From contig JBAIZL010000010.1 of NCBI GenBank assembly GCA_036971475.1, forward strand, positions 4,673,782-4,737,781: 64,000 nucleotides of DNA, in the 5' to 3' direction. Below the pieces are notes generated by a model, which saw nothing but the letters and a program-made list of their open reading frames with translations, made no database searches and was not told the DNA's origin. The position numbers were made by a program, and so were the translations under genes. The DNA comes from Prosapia bicincta (taxonomy: Eukaryota; Arthropoda; Insecta; Hemiptera; Cercopidae). Shown piece after piece: positions 22,989 through 33,217 of the stretch; within the stretch, counting starts at the first letter, position 1; each line of letters starts with the position of its first letter.

Positions 22989-23545
22989 CAGTATTCGCGG
23001 AAAGTTCGGGGAACGTAACCCTTCCATTTCCACACACAGTTGGTTTCAGTATTGGCGGAAAGTTCGGGGAACGTAACCCTCCCATTTCCATACACAGTTG
23101 GTTTCAGTATTCGCGGTAAGTTTGGGGAACGTAAGCCTCCCATTTCCATTCGTAGTTGGTTTCAGTGTTCGCGGTAAGTTCGGGGAACGTAACCCTCCCA
23201 TTTCCATACACAGTTGGTTTCAGTATTCGCGGTAAGTTTGGGGAACGTAAGCCTCCCATTTCCATTCGTAGTTGGTTTCAGTGTTCGCGGTAAGTTCGGG
23301 GAACGTAACCCTCCCATTTCCATACACAGTTGGTTTCAGTATTCGCGGTAAGTTTGGGGAACGTAAGCCTCCCATTTCCATTCGTAGTTGGTTTCAGTAT
23401 TCGCGGTAAGTTTGGGGAACGTAATCCTTCCATTTCCATACACAGTTGGTTTCAGTATTCGCAGTAAGTTTGGGGAACGTAACCCTCCCATTTCCATACG
23501 TAGTTGGTTTCAGTATTCGCGGTAAGTTTGGGGAACGTAACCCCC
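22989..23545. repeat. Minisatellite, 58-bp unit with 116-bp dimeric order
   Basis: CAGTATTCGCGGTAAG-type starts lie at 23047, 23105, 23163, 23221, 23279, 23337 and on, 58 bp apart, about 9.5 copies. Two unit types alternate through the middle. One has CAGTGTTCGCGG, TTCGGGG, GTAACCCTCCC and ATACACAG. The other has CAGTATTCGCGG, TTTGGGG, GTAAGCCTCCC and ATTCGTAG. Together they form a 116-bp dimer. The array lies wholly within the candidate pogo/Tigger-like element and ends directly at its right terminus, so it probably arose from subterminal sequence. Confidence 0.93.
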
Positions 23546-23568
23546 GCCAATAGCGAGGAATCAATGTA

Positions 23569-25027
23569 CAAAATTATAATTCTGAAATTATGCTGTCACG
23601 TAGTTTTAGGTAGTCGTGACAGCGCGGTAAGATATAGGCCTATACAGTGCTACAGAGTCCATCGCTTGTCTTGGTAAAAACTTCTATGTGGTCTGATTAA
23701 TCCGTACTGCTCTTTACATATATTAGCTTATGACAACTCAACTACACAATGTTCAAACTCATTTGGTCTTGTCATATATAATTAAACACATACAATATTA
23801 CTAGCAGACTATTTTACAGGAAAACATTATTTAGAAAATCAACATTTGCATTTAAAAAAATGTTTTCAATTCTTCCTCAAAATATTTGCTATTTTTGAAA
23901 TTCTTTATTTCTGTAGGCAATTGATTAAAATATTTTGGTCCACTATATTCACAGAAATATCTAAAAAAAGGTTTATTCAATTTAGGAGTTCAAAAAACCT
24001 AACGTCTTAAATTTCTAGCACTGTAAGCTGAATCAACTGTTCCTGTGTTATCCTACTACTATTGTACAAAAGTTTCAAAACTTTAAACACAAGGATCCCC
24101 TAGTACTGAGAATAGAGGGTCGGGTAGCGAACCTAAAAGCAGACCTTCTCTCACCGGGGTGAGATGTGTCTACCCACTGCATATAGTGGAGAAAGGTGAG
24201 TATCTGCTACCCGGGATGAAGAACTGATTAACCATTACACAAGGATAAAACCAACTGCAAGTGCGTAGGAAACAGGCTGGAAATGAAAACGGCATAAAGG
24301 AGGTATAAAGCAAAGGCATAACAAGATTCCTTGATAATGCGAGAGAAACATTATAGTTCATGCTGGAAGAGTAGCTTGAATCAAGAAGACCTTCCTTCTG
24401 TCGAGGTCCTACAGATGGTTATAAATTTTGTATCCTACAATAGAGATACTAGACTCACACTGATGGTGATTATAAACTGAATCGCTAAAAGAGGTCAAGA
24501 TGAAAATAGCCTCTAGACATCTTATTCCGATAATTATTAATTACATTATTACAATTCACTGTAGCATCAATTAAAATGTAAGCAAGATAAACTCTTGGCT
24601 ACAAAAAAAAATTATTGTATGCCTATACATAAAAGATGAAAGTTTTAATAAAATATATTCATTTGTCTTGATTTAGGGGTAATTTTAAGTTCTGGACTCA
24701 GTGAGTTAATTAAAATCTGTTTGGTTCATCAAATTTTGTTCTCCCTAGAATTATATTTTTTAATGGAAGTTATTTTATACCTTGTTTAAATTATACAAAA
24801 TAAATATATTTTCCAAACAGTAACAGTATCGCTTTGATAATGCTGGTACTTCTGGCCGACATTAGGGTTTAGCAGTAACAGCTCATATATTTCTTGTATT
24901 TATTGATATATTATAATTGTGTTCAACATAAATTTATTATGCAGATCTTAAACTTAATGTTACATGTTATTAAAGTGTTATATTCATTGAGAATACGCAC
25001 GTACGCAGACACGCACGCTTACGTGAA

Positions 25028-25028
<1 letters not shown>
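23569..25028. other. Unique AT-rich sequence
   Basis: No supported gene. The stretch 24090-24420 is GC-richer, with GGGTCGGGTAGC, CTCTCACCGGGGTGAGATG and GCTACCCGGG, and may be an old repeat or retroelement fragment that I cannot identify. The rest is AT-rich with short runs of A or T. Confidence 0.45.
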
Positions 25029-25114
<86 letters not shown>

Positions 25115-25192
25115 GCACACACACACACGCACACTCACACGCACACACGCGCACACACACACACACACACACAGGCACACACATACACACAG

Positions 25193-25258
<66 letters not shown>

Positions 25259-25361
25259 GCACATTCATACACAGGCACAGACAGACAGACAGACACACAC
25301 ACATACTCACACACACACACAAGCACACATATACACAGGCACAGACAGACAGACAGACACA

Positions 25362-25403
<42 letters not shown>
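25029..25403. repeat. Long (CA)n-dominated compound microsatellite
   Basis: About 375 bp of CA repeats with interspersed CG, CT and CAGA variants. A segment containing CACAGGCACAGACAGACAGA occurs twice, 63 bp apart (near 25272 and 25335), so the microsatellite contains a small minisatellite duplication. Long His-Thr or Cys-Val frames are artefacts. Confidence 0.97.
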
Positions 25404-25404
<1 letters not shown>

Positions 25405-25926
25405 TGTATTATCTATTTGTCTTAAACAGCAAACATTATTTTTAAAAGAATTAAAACAATTAATAAATTAAATCATAATCGTCGGTGATGAAGGCGTTGA
25501 TATTGTGTGAATGTACTTCATTAAATCGCGACCAGAGCGAGCCACTGCCGTAGCCACCGTCGGCGAAAGAAACCCACGACGAGAACCTCTGATTAACGTA
25601 ATCCGGGGAATGTTAATGTGAGAGGGGGAAGAGATCCCTAAACCCTGTTGAGAGACGTGATTTAGTGGTGTTCTACCGGCCAATTAACAAGTTTGGCCCT
25701 AGAGGAGTGAACCTCAAGGTGCAACTTTGCATATTTCCCGCCACAGTTTGATCCATTTGAGCCTGAAATATTTTTAGCCGTTTGTCATTGTTAATGGCCT
25801 GTTGTCTCCCCTTATACAATAAGCTATATATCAAGCACTTCTTTCATTAGGTTAGGCCTATTGCAGGTACTATACTGGGTCGACTTCACCTTGTATCAAA
25901 CTCAACACAATTACTTCAAAATAGAG
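25404..25926. other. Unique sequence with a GC-richer patch
   Basis: The patch 25480-25690 (for example CGCGACCAGAGCGAGCCACT and CACCGTCGGCG) is open for 71 codons on the minus strand, but the frame starts at TTG rather than ATG and shows no domain. A two-copy TTAGG run occurs at 25847-25856, just before the promoter-like sequence. Confidence 0.4.
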
Positions 25927-25958
25927 TATATAAGGGGACGACTACCTGTTGTAGTTAC
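25927..25958 (+). promoter_or_regulatory. Candidate core promoter: TATA box plus initiator-like site
   Basis: TATATAAGGGG starts at 25927. About 26 bp downstream lies GTAGTT (25951-25956), close to the arthropod initiator TCAGTT, which is roughly the spacing normal for insect TATA promoters. About 47 bp further on is an ATG in good context (CACAAAATG) at 26000. In many insect genes a short leader with a short first exon looks like this. The motifs are short and can occur by chance, so this is a hypothesis. Confidence 0.3.
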
Positions 25959-25999
25959 AAGCATTGCCACTTCTATAACAGCGAGAACCTAAACACAAA

Positions 26000-26047
26000 A
26001 TGAAAGTTGTTTCGTGGATCTTTCCGTGTGATGAACCATTTGGCTGA
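26000..26047 (+). CDS. Candidate short first coding exon or small ORF
   Basis: The frame reads ATG AAA GTT GTT TCG TGG ATC and on to TGA at 26045-26047, giving MKVVSWIFPCDEPFG. MKVVSWIF resembles the start of a signal peptide. A possible splice donor (GTGTGA) follows the ninth codon, which would make this a first exon of the kind common in secreted insect proteins. The frame is only 15 codons and the donor is not strong. The main support is its position behind a TATA/initiator-like sequence and ahead of a strong acceptor at 26314. Confidence 0.18.
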   Translation: MKVVSWIFPCDEPFG

Positions 26048-26314
26048 ACCATAACGACATCGTTTTTTATAACTTTTTGTTTACTAATAGGGCTTATTAA
26101 GAACATTAAAATCCCTATATTTTAGTTTTACGTACGTTTTGAGGTATCGAAGGTAAAAAAGTCGAAATATTTACTCCGTCGTCTCCTTGAAGACGTTTCC
26201 GAAACATTCATTACCCTAGAAAGTTTAAATGGATGGCATTCATTATAACATTTAAAGGCCTCTAATTTGAAATAAAACCTGCCGGTATAGAAGTTATTTT
26301 GTTTTTTTTTTCAG

Positions 26315-26415
26315 CACAAAATAAAATAAAAATGCTTTATACTATTCTGTTAGCTGTTTGCCAAGTATCTTCGGAGACAACAATACGACCCTGTTTGAAT
26401 AAATATATCTGTTAA
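26315..26415 (+). CDS. Candidate exon with signal-peptide-like ORF after a strong splice acceptor
   Basis: A pyrimidine tract ending TTTTTTTTTTCAG at 26314 is an excellent splice acceptor. Seventeen bases later an ATG (26332) opens a 27-codon frame beginning MLYTILLAVCQVSSETT, which looks like an N-terminal signal peptide, and ends at TAA (26413-26415). A possible donor (GTATCT) lies after the Gln codon. If the upstream promoter is real, this could be the translated exon behind a 5'-leader exon. Joining the MKVV frame to this one works in only one phase and gives an unusual leader. No downstream coding exon was found, so the gene, if any, is not demonstrated. Confidence 0.17.
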
Positions 26416-26554
26416 ATAACCATGCCCTCTGCTGATAACAGAAAGTACAAAAAATGCAAAATTTTTTAAGGGCATTTACATATCCAACTACAAAACCTAT
26501 TTGAGGCCTGTGAAAAATAACTAATTAAAAATTATGTAATAATAGAATTAAAAA
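26416..26554. other. AT-rich spacer before the inverted-repeat element
   Basis: Short AT-rich sequence; no feature recognised. It contains no good exon continuation of the preceding frame. Confidence 0.4.
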
Positions 26555-27372
26555 CAAAAAAACAACGGACTTAAAAAAAGAATCCGAAATATAATTTTTA
26601 CTTACTAAAAAGTAAAAATTAATTTTCTGATACAGAAAAGCCGATGTGGGGAAGCCGATGTGGATGATGAAAGCCGGAAGCCGACGTGGCTTACTACACA
26701 CATAATTTTGAAGTCGGCACCGAATTTCATACTTGGACTCATATTTAACACACTGAACGTAACAAATAAAGGTATTTTACATTATGTTGAAGCTCCTTGT
26801 CATGTAGGTTAACAAATTATGATAATCACACAAGCTTTTCAATCATTTTTTCCATACACCTATTTTATAGATACAGTATAAGAAAATTATTAAATTTATG
26901 ATAGGTTACAAAAGGATTATGGAGATATGATCTCTTACTTCTATAAGCATCTACAGTAATCACATTTCATATAAATCATTCAAAGAAGGTTGAGTTGCCC
27001 GCAATTTGTATATCTGAACGAAAAATATGCAATCACATATTGTATTATCTTTGTCGAGAACAAAGATCAATTATCGTCCCGCATATTATCGTAATATCGG
27101 ATACATGAAATTAGTGTTTCATGAGAAGACTATGGTTCGCTGTAATTAGTCATGGGAAATCAAGCAATCAAAAAGTTGATTGTTTCGGAAATTTTTGGAA
27201 CAGATTTGATGGATTAGCAAATAGCCGGAATGATTGCGGCGCCGATTTCAAAATTTTGTGTGTAATAAGCTCATGATAAATTATGTTTTCGTTATCAGGA
27301 AATTATATTTTACTTTTTAGTAAATAAAAATTATATTTCAGGTTTTTTTTTAAGTAGGTTCCGTTTTTTTAA
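26555..27372. mobile_element. ~820-bp non-autonomous element with long terminal inverted repeats
   Basis: The left arm (about 26555-26735) is matched in inverse by 27228-27372. Matching blocks include CTTAAAAAAA, GAAATATAATTTTTA, TTACTAAAAAGTAAAA, TTCTGATA with GAAAA, and, further in, a segment around TTACTACACACATAATTTTG with TCGGCACCG. Arms of 140-180 bp with a small indel-rich zone suggest an old foldback or long-TIR element. The left arm holds three short GCCGAYGTGG repeats (26640-26690) that the right lacks. The interior (26736-27227) has no transposase. No clear target-site duplication is visible. Confidence 0.6.
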
Positions 27373-28269
27373 AATTTTATTTCATTTTTAGAGATATGAT
27401 CTAAATTTTTATTTACATTACAATCGAATTTCGTTTCATGCTGTTGATTATGTTGGCAAAGTTGCCAATATTTATTCAAACAAATTTCCGATCTGTATAT
27501 CCGTCTAACCGTATTGCTTGCATACGATGAACATATCAGTTTGCCAGAAGAATACATAGTGTATTTATTACATACCCTACGTATTCTTATCTTGCAATTA
27601 TTCTTTTTCATTTCAGTTTAAAAACGTGTTAATAATCACATAATGCAATATCTCAGGTAAATATTCAATAATGCTGTCTCTAATAATTATTAAGAAAAAC
27701 ATTTTGTACTCAAAAATATGTAGTAATAAAATAAAGTGAAAATTGAGAGTAAAGTTATATTTAATGAATGTATCTCTTGATATTTAGTGAAGTAATGAGG
27801 TTTTCACCTGCGGATTATTGAATATCTTGATTGTGGTAAATGAACTAAATCAAATTTTCAGTGTATTTATCTTGGCTTATCTCATTCGAGTTATATCAAG
27901 TTATATATCAAAATGGGTAGACCATCGAAAAAGCTGCATTAATGAGGAAAATTCATCCATTAGTGTCTGATGATGCTCGTTCTAAGCAGCTTTATCAAGC
28001 AAAAAATAAACAAAACCTATTCGTTTTATACTTATTTTTACTGTGTTATATTTATGTGTTGTAGAATACTACATAAAATAAATGCTGTGATTGATTATTT
28101 TGCTTATTAATTTTCTTATAATTCATAATCCTTAAAAATAAATAAAAGAATTTTCCTCCAAAAATGTGTTTTCTTTTATTTAAAATAGCGTATTATTAGT
28201 TCCAAATCAGACGGATCGAGATGTAACTATGATGAGACAACCAGCAAGGACTACTCATTCAAATGTCAC
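27373..28269. other. Unique AT-rich sequence, no gene supported
   Basis: An ATG at 27912 (ATGGGTAGACCATCGAAAAA) opens MGRPSKKLH and stops. A second ATG at 27942 gives a 40-codon frame beginning MRKIHPLVSDDARSK. The 30 bp between the two starts suggests a possible frameshifted relic, but I recognise no family and it is too short to support. Confidence 0.35.
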
Positions 28270-29100
28270 TCTGAGTTCTACTAACATTGTTTGCGTGTCC
28301 TTCGGAGTTTCCGCTCAACTAGCCGTTCTAGGGACATTATTTGCATGTCATTCGGAATTACCGCCTAACCAGTTGTTCTACTGACATTTTTTGCATGTCA
28401 TTCGGAGTTTCCGCATAACCAGCCGTTCTACTGACATTATTTGCATGTCCTTCGGAGTTTCCGCTCAACCAGCCGTTCTACTGACATTGTTTGCATGTCC
28501 TTCGGAGTTTCCGCTCAACTAGCCGTTCTAGGGACATTTTTTCATGTCATTCGGAGGTTCCGCATAACTATCCGTTCTAGGGACATTTTTTGCATGTCAT
28601 TCGGTATTTCCACACAACCAGCCGTTCTACTGACATTGTTTGCATGTCCAGAGTTTCCGCTCAACTAGCCGTTCTAGGGACATTTTTTTGCATGTCATTC
28701 TGAGTTTCCGCAAAACCAGCCGTTCTACTAACATTGTTCGAATGTCCTTCGGAGTTTCCGCTCAACCAGCCGTTCTACTGATACTGTTTGCATGTCCTTC
28801 GGAGTTTCCGCTCAACTAGCCGTTCTAGGGACATTTTTTGGATGTCATTCGGAGTTTCCGCTCAACCAGCCGTTCTACTGACATTGTTTGCATGTCCTTC
28901 GGAGTTTCCGCTCAACCAGCCGTTCTACTGACATTGTTTGCATGTCCTTCGGAGTTTCCGCTCAACTAGCCGTTCTAGGGACATTTTTCCATGTCATTCG
29001 GAGGTTCCGCATAACTATCCGTTCTACTGACATTGTTTGTTTGTCATTCGGAGTTTGCGCACAACTATCCATTCTACAGATACTGTATGTATGTCATTCT
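28270..29100. repeat. Minisatellite, 50-bp unit, ~16 copies
   Basis: Units read TTGCATGTCCTTCGGAGTTT, CCGCTCAACCAGCCGTTCTA, CTGACATTGT. The variants are GTCATTCGG, CATAACC, CAACTAGCC and TAGGGACATTTT. The period is exactly 50 bp in the cleanest part (28441 and 28491). A block of several units near 28441 is repeated 447 bp later at 28888, including the unusual unit lacking GC (TTTTTTCATGTC, TTTTTCCATGTC), so there is a second-level duplication. Right-edge units after 29030 are diverged. Confidence 0.95.
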
Positions 29101-30623
29101 ATTACATCTTTAGAAACCATTGTCTTTTTCAAACATTCAGCTACTAATGAAAAATATCACTTTTACCAATAAAAATATGCTTTGTTTAATATCTTTATTT
29201 AAACCTTGTTTTACTGTACAGCTCAATAAAGTCACGTTAAGATTAAAATCTAGAGCGATGTTATGCTATCGTATATTTTTAGTGCAATAGATCTTCTATT
29301 TAAAGCTACACCTAAATTTTAACCTAATCGCTAAATACTTTTCCATCCAACTCATTATTGTAATTTTTTATTATTCTTATTTTTAATATAAAATAAGTTT
29401 TTGAAACATAAACTACTTGCAAAGTAAATGTATTTATAGGAAAATAACTCTCTTACCAGACGTGAGATATTTTAAGTCCAGGTAGTAGCGCAAGAACTTT
29501 CCGTAAGTCACTTTCTGCCGAATAAACTATGAACAGCAAGGAATGTAGGTGAAAACATGACGTAATATGGTATATGTATCACGTGGTATACACAACGAGA
29601 AATGTGGTGTTAAGAATTATTTGAGTGTCCACGAGAATGTGGTCATCGTCAACGTCATCCTATTCTTAAACAGTTCACATACCACTAAAAGCCAGTGCTA
29701 TTGTAAATATCTCATTGCAATTGATCAAGAATAAAAAAAATTACAAACCTCTTTATTACTTTTTACTTCTGTAGAAAGCATTGTGGAATGAAGTTCTTAA
29801 TTAAATATTAAACTAATAAATTAACTTGACCTGATCACAGAATTTGTTTCTGGTAACTGCCTCTAAAACATTTATTAAATATTTTAAAGCTGAAATTGTT
29901 TCTTCCCGTGTTAAACGTTTTCTCCTAAACTGCCTAGAGTTTATCAACATTTGAAAACGTCAAGCTTGATCTGCAATTTACTTGAAATATTTTGATATTT
30001 TTAATATTTCTATTTTCTTGATGGGATTTTTTTTTAATCGTTAAAAAATCTATATAGTTTAGCATAAAACTATTCCGAATATCAATAAAATCGGACCTAG
30101 GTTGGCAACCTTTTTGGATCTCGAGGAAAAAGACGATAAATGGCGATAGGTTTTATATTCCTGCAAACGGAATATTTTATTTTCTTTTTAACGCAAAACC
30201 TAATTATAACTACCCTAAGAAATAACATCGAATCCTGTTAGCGCGTGTTTATTGAAGTGGAAAAAAATTTGTTCAAACTTTTTAATTATGTCGTTAAGAA
30301 GTGTAACTGACTTGAACCCTGTGTCTAAGTAATTGTGTTCCAGTTTGTAAATATTCGCATATTCAATTTTTGCAGTGGCGGTTAGTGCCTAAACCTATGG
30401 GGGTTGTAGATCGTAAAATGTTAGTTTTTAAGGCAAATAAATCGTAATCATAAAAACTTAAAGGGCTAGTATAGGGAGAACATATAGATACTGCTTAATC
30501 CTTGATTTAATCTACGGAAAGAAATATATCGACATTTTTTATTTTATTTTCACTTAAGAAACCGAACATCAAGCCACGGGTGTATTTATTAACAAATAAA
30601 TCTCAATTAATTCTTAATTTTGA
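29101..30623. other. Unique AT-rich sequence, no gene seen
   Basis: About 1.5 kb with no reading frame of note, no array and no inverted repeat I could identify. Confidence 0.5.
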
Positions 30624-30911
30624 ATGTCAACAAACTCGGAGCGCAGCGGAGATTCTTCTCTTTGGACGGCACACTCCCGAGGCCCCTCTGCAACCAAGAC
30701 CCTTACGGCGCTGCCTAACGGTTTTAGTCTGTCTGGACCTTGCAATTCCTTCTCTCCATTAGGAAGATGTGCTGGGTGTTGCAGGGAAACCTTCAACCAG
30801 GCCGAACGAATCTGTCTTCGACTGCGTGAACGGTCACACGGTCGCTGCAGCTCTGACGACTTTATTACCTATAATGACAGAGCATGTTATGTAATGAATA
30901 ATCGCTCGTAA
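30624..30911 (+). other. GC-richer block with a 95-codon ATG ORF; possible exon
   Basis: This block is markedly GC-richer than its surroundings. It holds an ATG-started 95-codon plus-strand frame (MSTNSERSGDSSLWTAHSRG and on, Ser- and Arg-rich, with CAGCC and CLRLRERS segments), and the minus strand is open for 60 codons over 30614-30796. No domain is recognised and the translation looks low-information. It could be a coding exon, a CpG-rich promoter, or a fragment of an old element. The start context (TTTTGAATG) is poor and no convincing splice sites frame it. Confidence 0.22.
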
Positions 30912-32851
30912 CAATGTACAAAAACCTTATTTATAATAAGGTAATGTACAAATAAACAAATTTATTTTTTCATGCTAACGATCTCTGGTTTGGGGGATAC
31001 AACCTGCCTACGAGTTGCCACTGAATTTTTGTACAGCGTGCAATGACAAAAATGAATAAGCTGTAATTTAATTACAGCAAACACATTTTTAAAAATTCAT
31101 TACAAATGTATTATCCATGAATTGCTTCAATGTAGTTGTAAGGCATGTTTTATAACTCTCGAAATCCATCCTCAGGCAATAGCTTCGTAGTTATTCCATT
31201 TTCATAAGTACAAAGCCAAATATATTATCTGTGTGGTTAACTTATTGACAGCTTAAGATTGTAGTAAATTTTTGCAAGGAAACATTATATTAACCGACCT
31301 ATTTGCATAGTTTGAATAAACCGTCCCGTGTCAATCTAGGGGTAAGACGATTGCGCACAGTAACAAACCTGCATCACGATTATCACGCACGTTTTTCCAA
31401 GAGTACATAGGCGACACGTTAAGTTTAGTTATTACTTTTAATTTGATTTCCATAACACTTTAACCAGGATTTGAACTGGTTAAACAACAGTAAAGTTACA
31501 AATATTTAAACGTGTTTACAATCAACCAAGAAGCTACATCATTGTAAATATTACAAACTTGTTTAAATTTGCAAGCTGGGATAGATTAGGTTAGGTTAGG
31601 TATGTATGGTTAATCAATTTGGTTGGAATTGCTATCCAGTTTTTTTTCGCTGAATCTGATTGGTAACTAAAAGAGCTAGCAAGATGTTCCTTATATAACC
31701 GAGGGCAATAACCGAGTTGTGCTCGATTTCCCTATATTTGCTGGAGTGTCATATTGTCACAGTGGTCACAGAGTATACGATTCTCGTATATTCAAAATGG
31801 AGGGGGACGATTAGACGTAAATTCTCTATAGTACACGTTTTTACAGCGATGTTTAAAAGTTTGTTCTTGTAATTTCTTATTAAGTGCGCTATATAGTGAA
31901 TCTCCATGTCAGTCTTCAAGTTCTGTATAAAAAATTCATTACATTTCGGAAAAAAAATATTTTTTGTTTTTAAGCTCTTAATTTCTATAATTTACGTTGA
32001 TTACAAGAATTGAAGTTAAAAATGGTTTCGTTTCTGTAAGCGTGAAGTGTTCTTCAATAATGCGGAAAACCACAAGAAACACAATCATATTTTGCCTATC
32101 TGTTTCAGTACTACAAGAAGAAAATATTTCTGATTAATTTGATAATTTTCCATACCTGGTAGGCTAATACGTAAATTATTTTTTTTAATGATATGAATAG
32201 CCTAGTTAAAGTTTTACCTATACTCAAAATAAAAACATGCGCGCGCCTATACACAAGCGTAAATACATGTATAGCCTATACAGAAAACATGATCTCTTGT
32301 TTGGATGGGGAGTGCGATGACAACCGTCAACTATACATTAGAAGAACATTTTATACGCTGCATTTGAAAAATCGATATTTTCTATAAAATAACATAGCTT
32401 ATCAACTTATAATAGAAATCTGTCAAAAACAACTATTACAGATATCAGTAAGACAACTTATTCTTTCCTTTTCTACTATTTTACACCCTGTTCTAAGAGA
32501 TTCCATTGTTAAAAACGAATTGCAGGAAGTTAGGGTCGAGTATTACCCTTAGGTAACTCTAAATCCCGGACAGGATGGATCAATTAACTGGATGCCGTGA
32601 TGAGGCTATCGTAAAGTGAGTTCATAATAGGTATACGTAATATACGATTATCCAGGATGTAGCTCAACATCTCAAAAATACAGAAGGCTAAATATGAGAC
32701 TAAATATTAGTGGGCCGGACAAAGCTTCGATGTGAGCAACTAAGCTTAGAGGTTAAGCATTGTATGCTTCCTTTTTGCTCCACAGTAGATACCTGTATGA
32801 CACTGACAACATTCGTTAAAATCATTTACGAGTATCTTGGAGACATTTATT
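30912..32851. other. Unique AT-rich sequence with a short TTAGG run
   Basis: No supported gene in nearly 2 kb. Three tandem TTAGG units lie at 31586-31600. A TATATAA at 31693-31699 precedes an ATG at 31798 whose frame stops after five codons, so I do not call a promoter. The 64- and 69-codon frames at 32193 and 32710 have no recognisable motifs; the latter overlaps the first units of the satellite. Confidence 0.45.
31586..31600 (+). repeat. (TTAGG)3, insect telomere-type motif
   Basis: Three perfect TTAGG units in otherwise unique sequence. TTAGG is the telomere repeat of many arthropods; a run this short is interstitial, not a telomere. It is weak supporting evidence for an arthropod source. 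Confidence 0.7.
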
Positions 32852-33217
32852 CAGGTGTTAGTTGCCGTCTTCGCGGCGCAACGGTTAATTCACAGGTATC
32901 CAAAGGTTTCGTAATGTAAACGAATGCAAATAGCGAACATTTGTTTCCGTTTGGCGACGCAACAGCCAATTCTACAGGTATCCAAACGTTACTTGGTACA
33001 AACGAAGGTAAATAGAGAACATTTGTTTCCGTTTGGCGACGCAACAGCTAACTCTACAGGTATCCAAACGTTTCTTGGTACAAACGAAGGTAAATAGAGA
33101 ACATTTGTTTCCGTTTGGCGACGCAACAGCTAACTCTACAGGTATCCAAACGTTTCTTGGTACAAACGAAGGTAAATAGAGAACATTTGTTTCCGTTTGG
33201 CGACGCAACAGCTAACT

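Larger units (their letters stand above)
22271..23566. mobile_element. Non-autonomous pogo/Tigger-like DNA transposon (candidate)
   Basis: The left end reads CAGTAGTCCCTTGCTATTCG at 22271, preceded by TA (22269-22270). The right end, read on the minus strand from 23566, is CATTGATTCCTCGCTATTGG and is flanked by TA (23567-23568). The ends agree at about 19 of 25 positions, including GCTATT and GCGGG. CAGT-type ends with a GCTATTCGCGG motif and a TA target site are characteristic of pogo/Tigger elements of the Tc1/mariner superfamily. No transposase frame is present, and much of the right half is a 58-bp tandem array resembling the subterminal sequence. The family call is inference from ends and target site only. 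Confidence 0.5.

Noticed and set aside
24090..24420. Retroelement or structured RNA in the GC-richer patch
   Set aside because: There are short self-complementary pieces (CTCACCGGGGTGAG), but no reverse-transcriptase frame, no promoter boxes and no repeat partner in the window.
27912..28065. Relic protein start MGRPSKK followed by MRKIHPLVSDDARSK
   Set aside because: Two short frames joined only by assuming a frameshift; no family recognised and 40 codons is within chance.
31586..31600. Telomere or chromosome end
   Set aside because: Only three TTAGG units in unique sequence; short runs like this are common inside insect chromosomes.
31693..31815. Second TATA-type promoter with ATG at 31798
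   Set aside because: The frame stops after five codons, there is no good initiator at the right spacing and no acceptor-exon pair follows.
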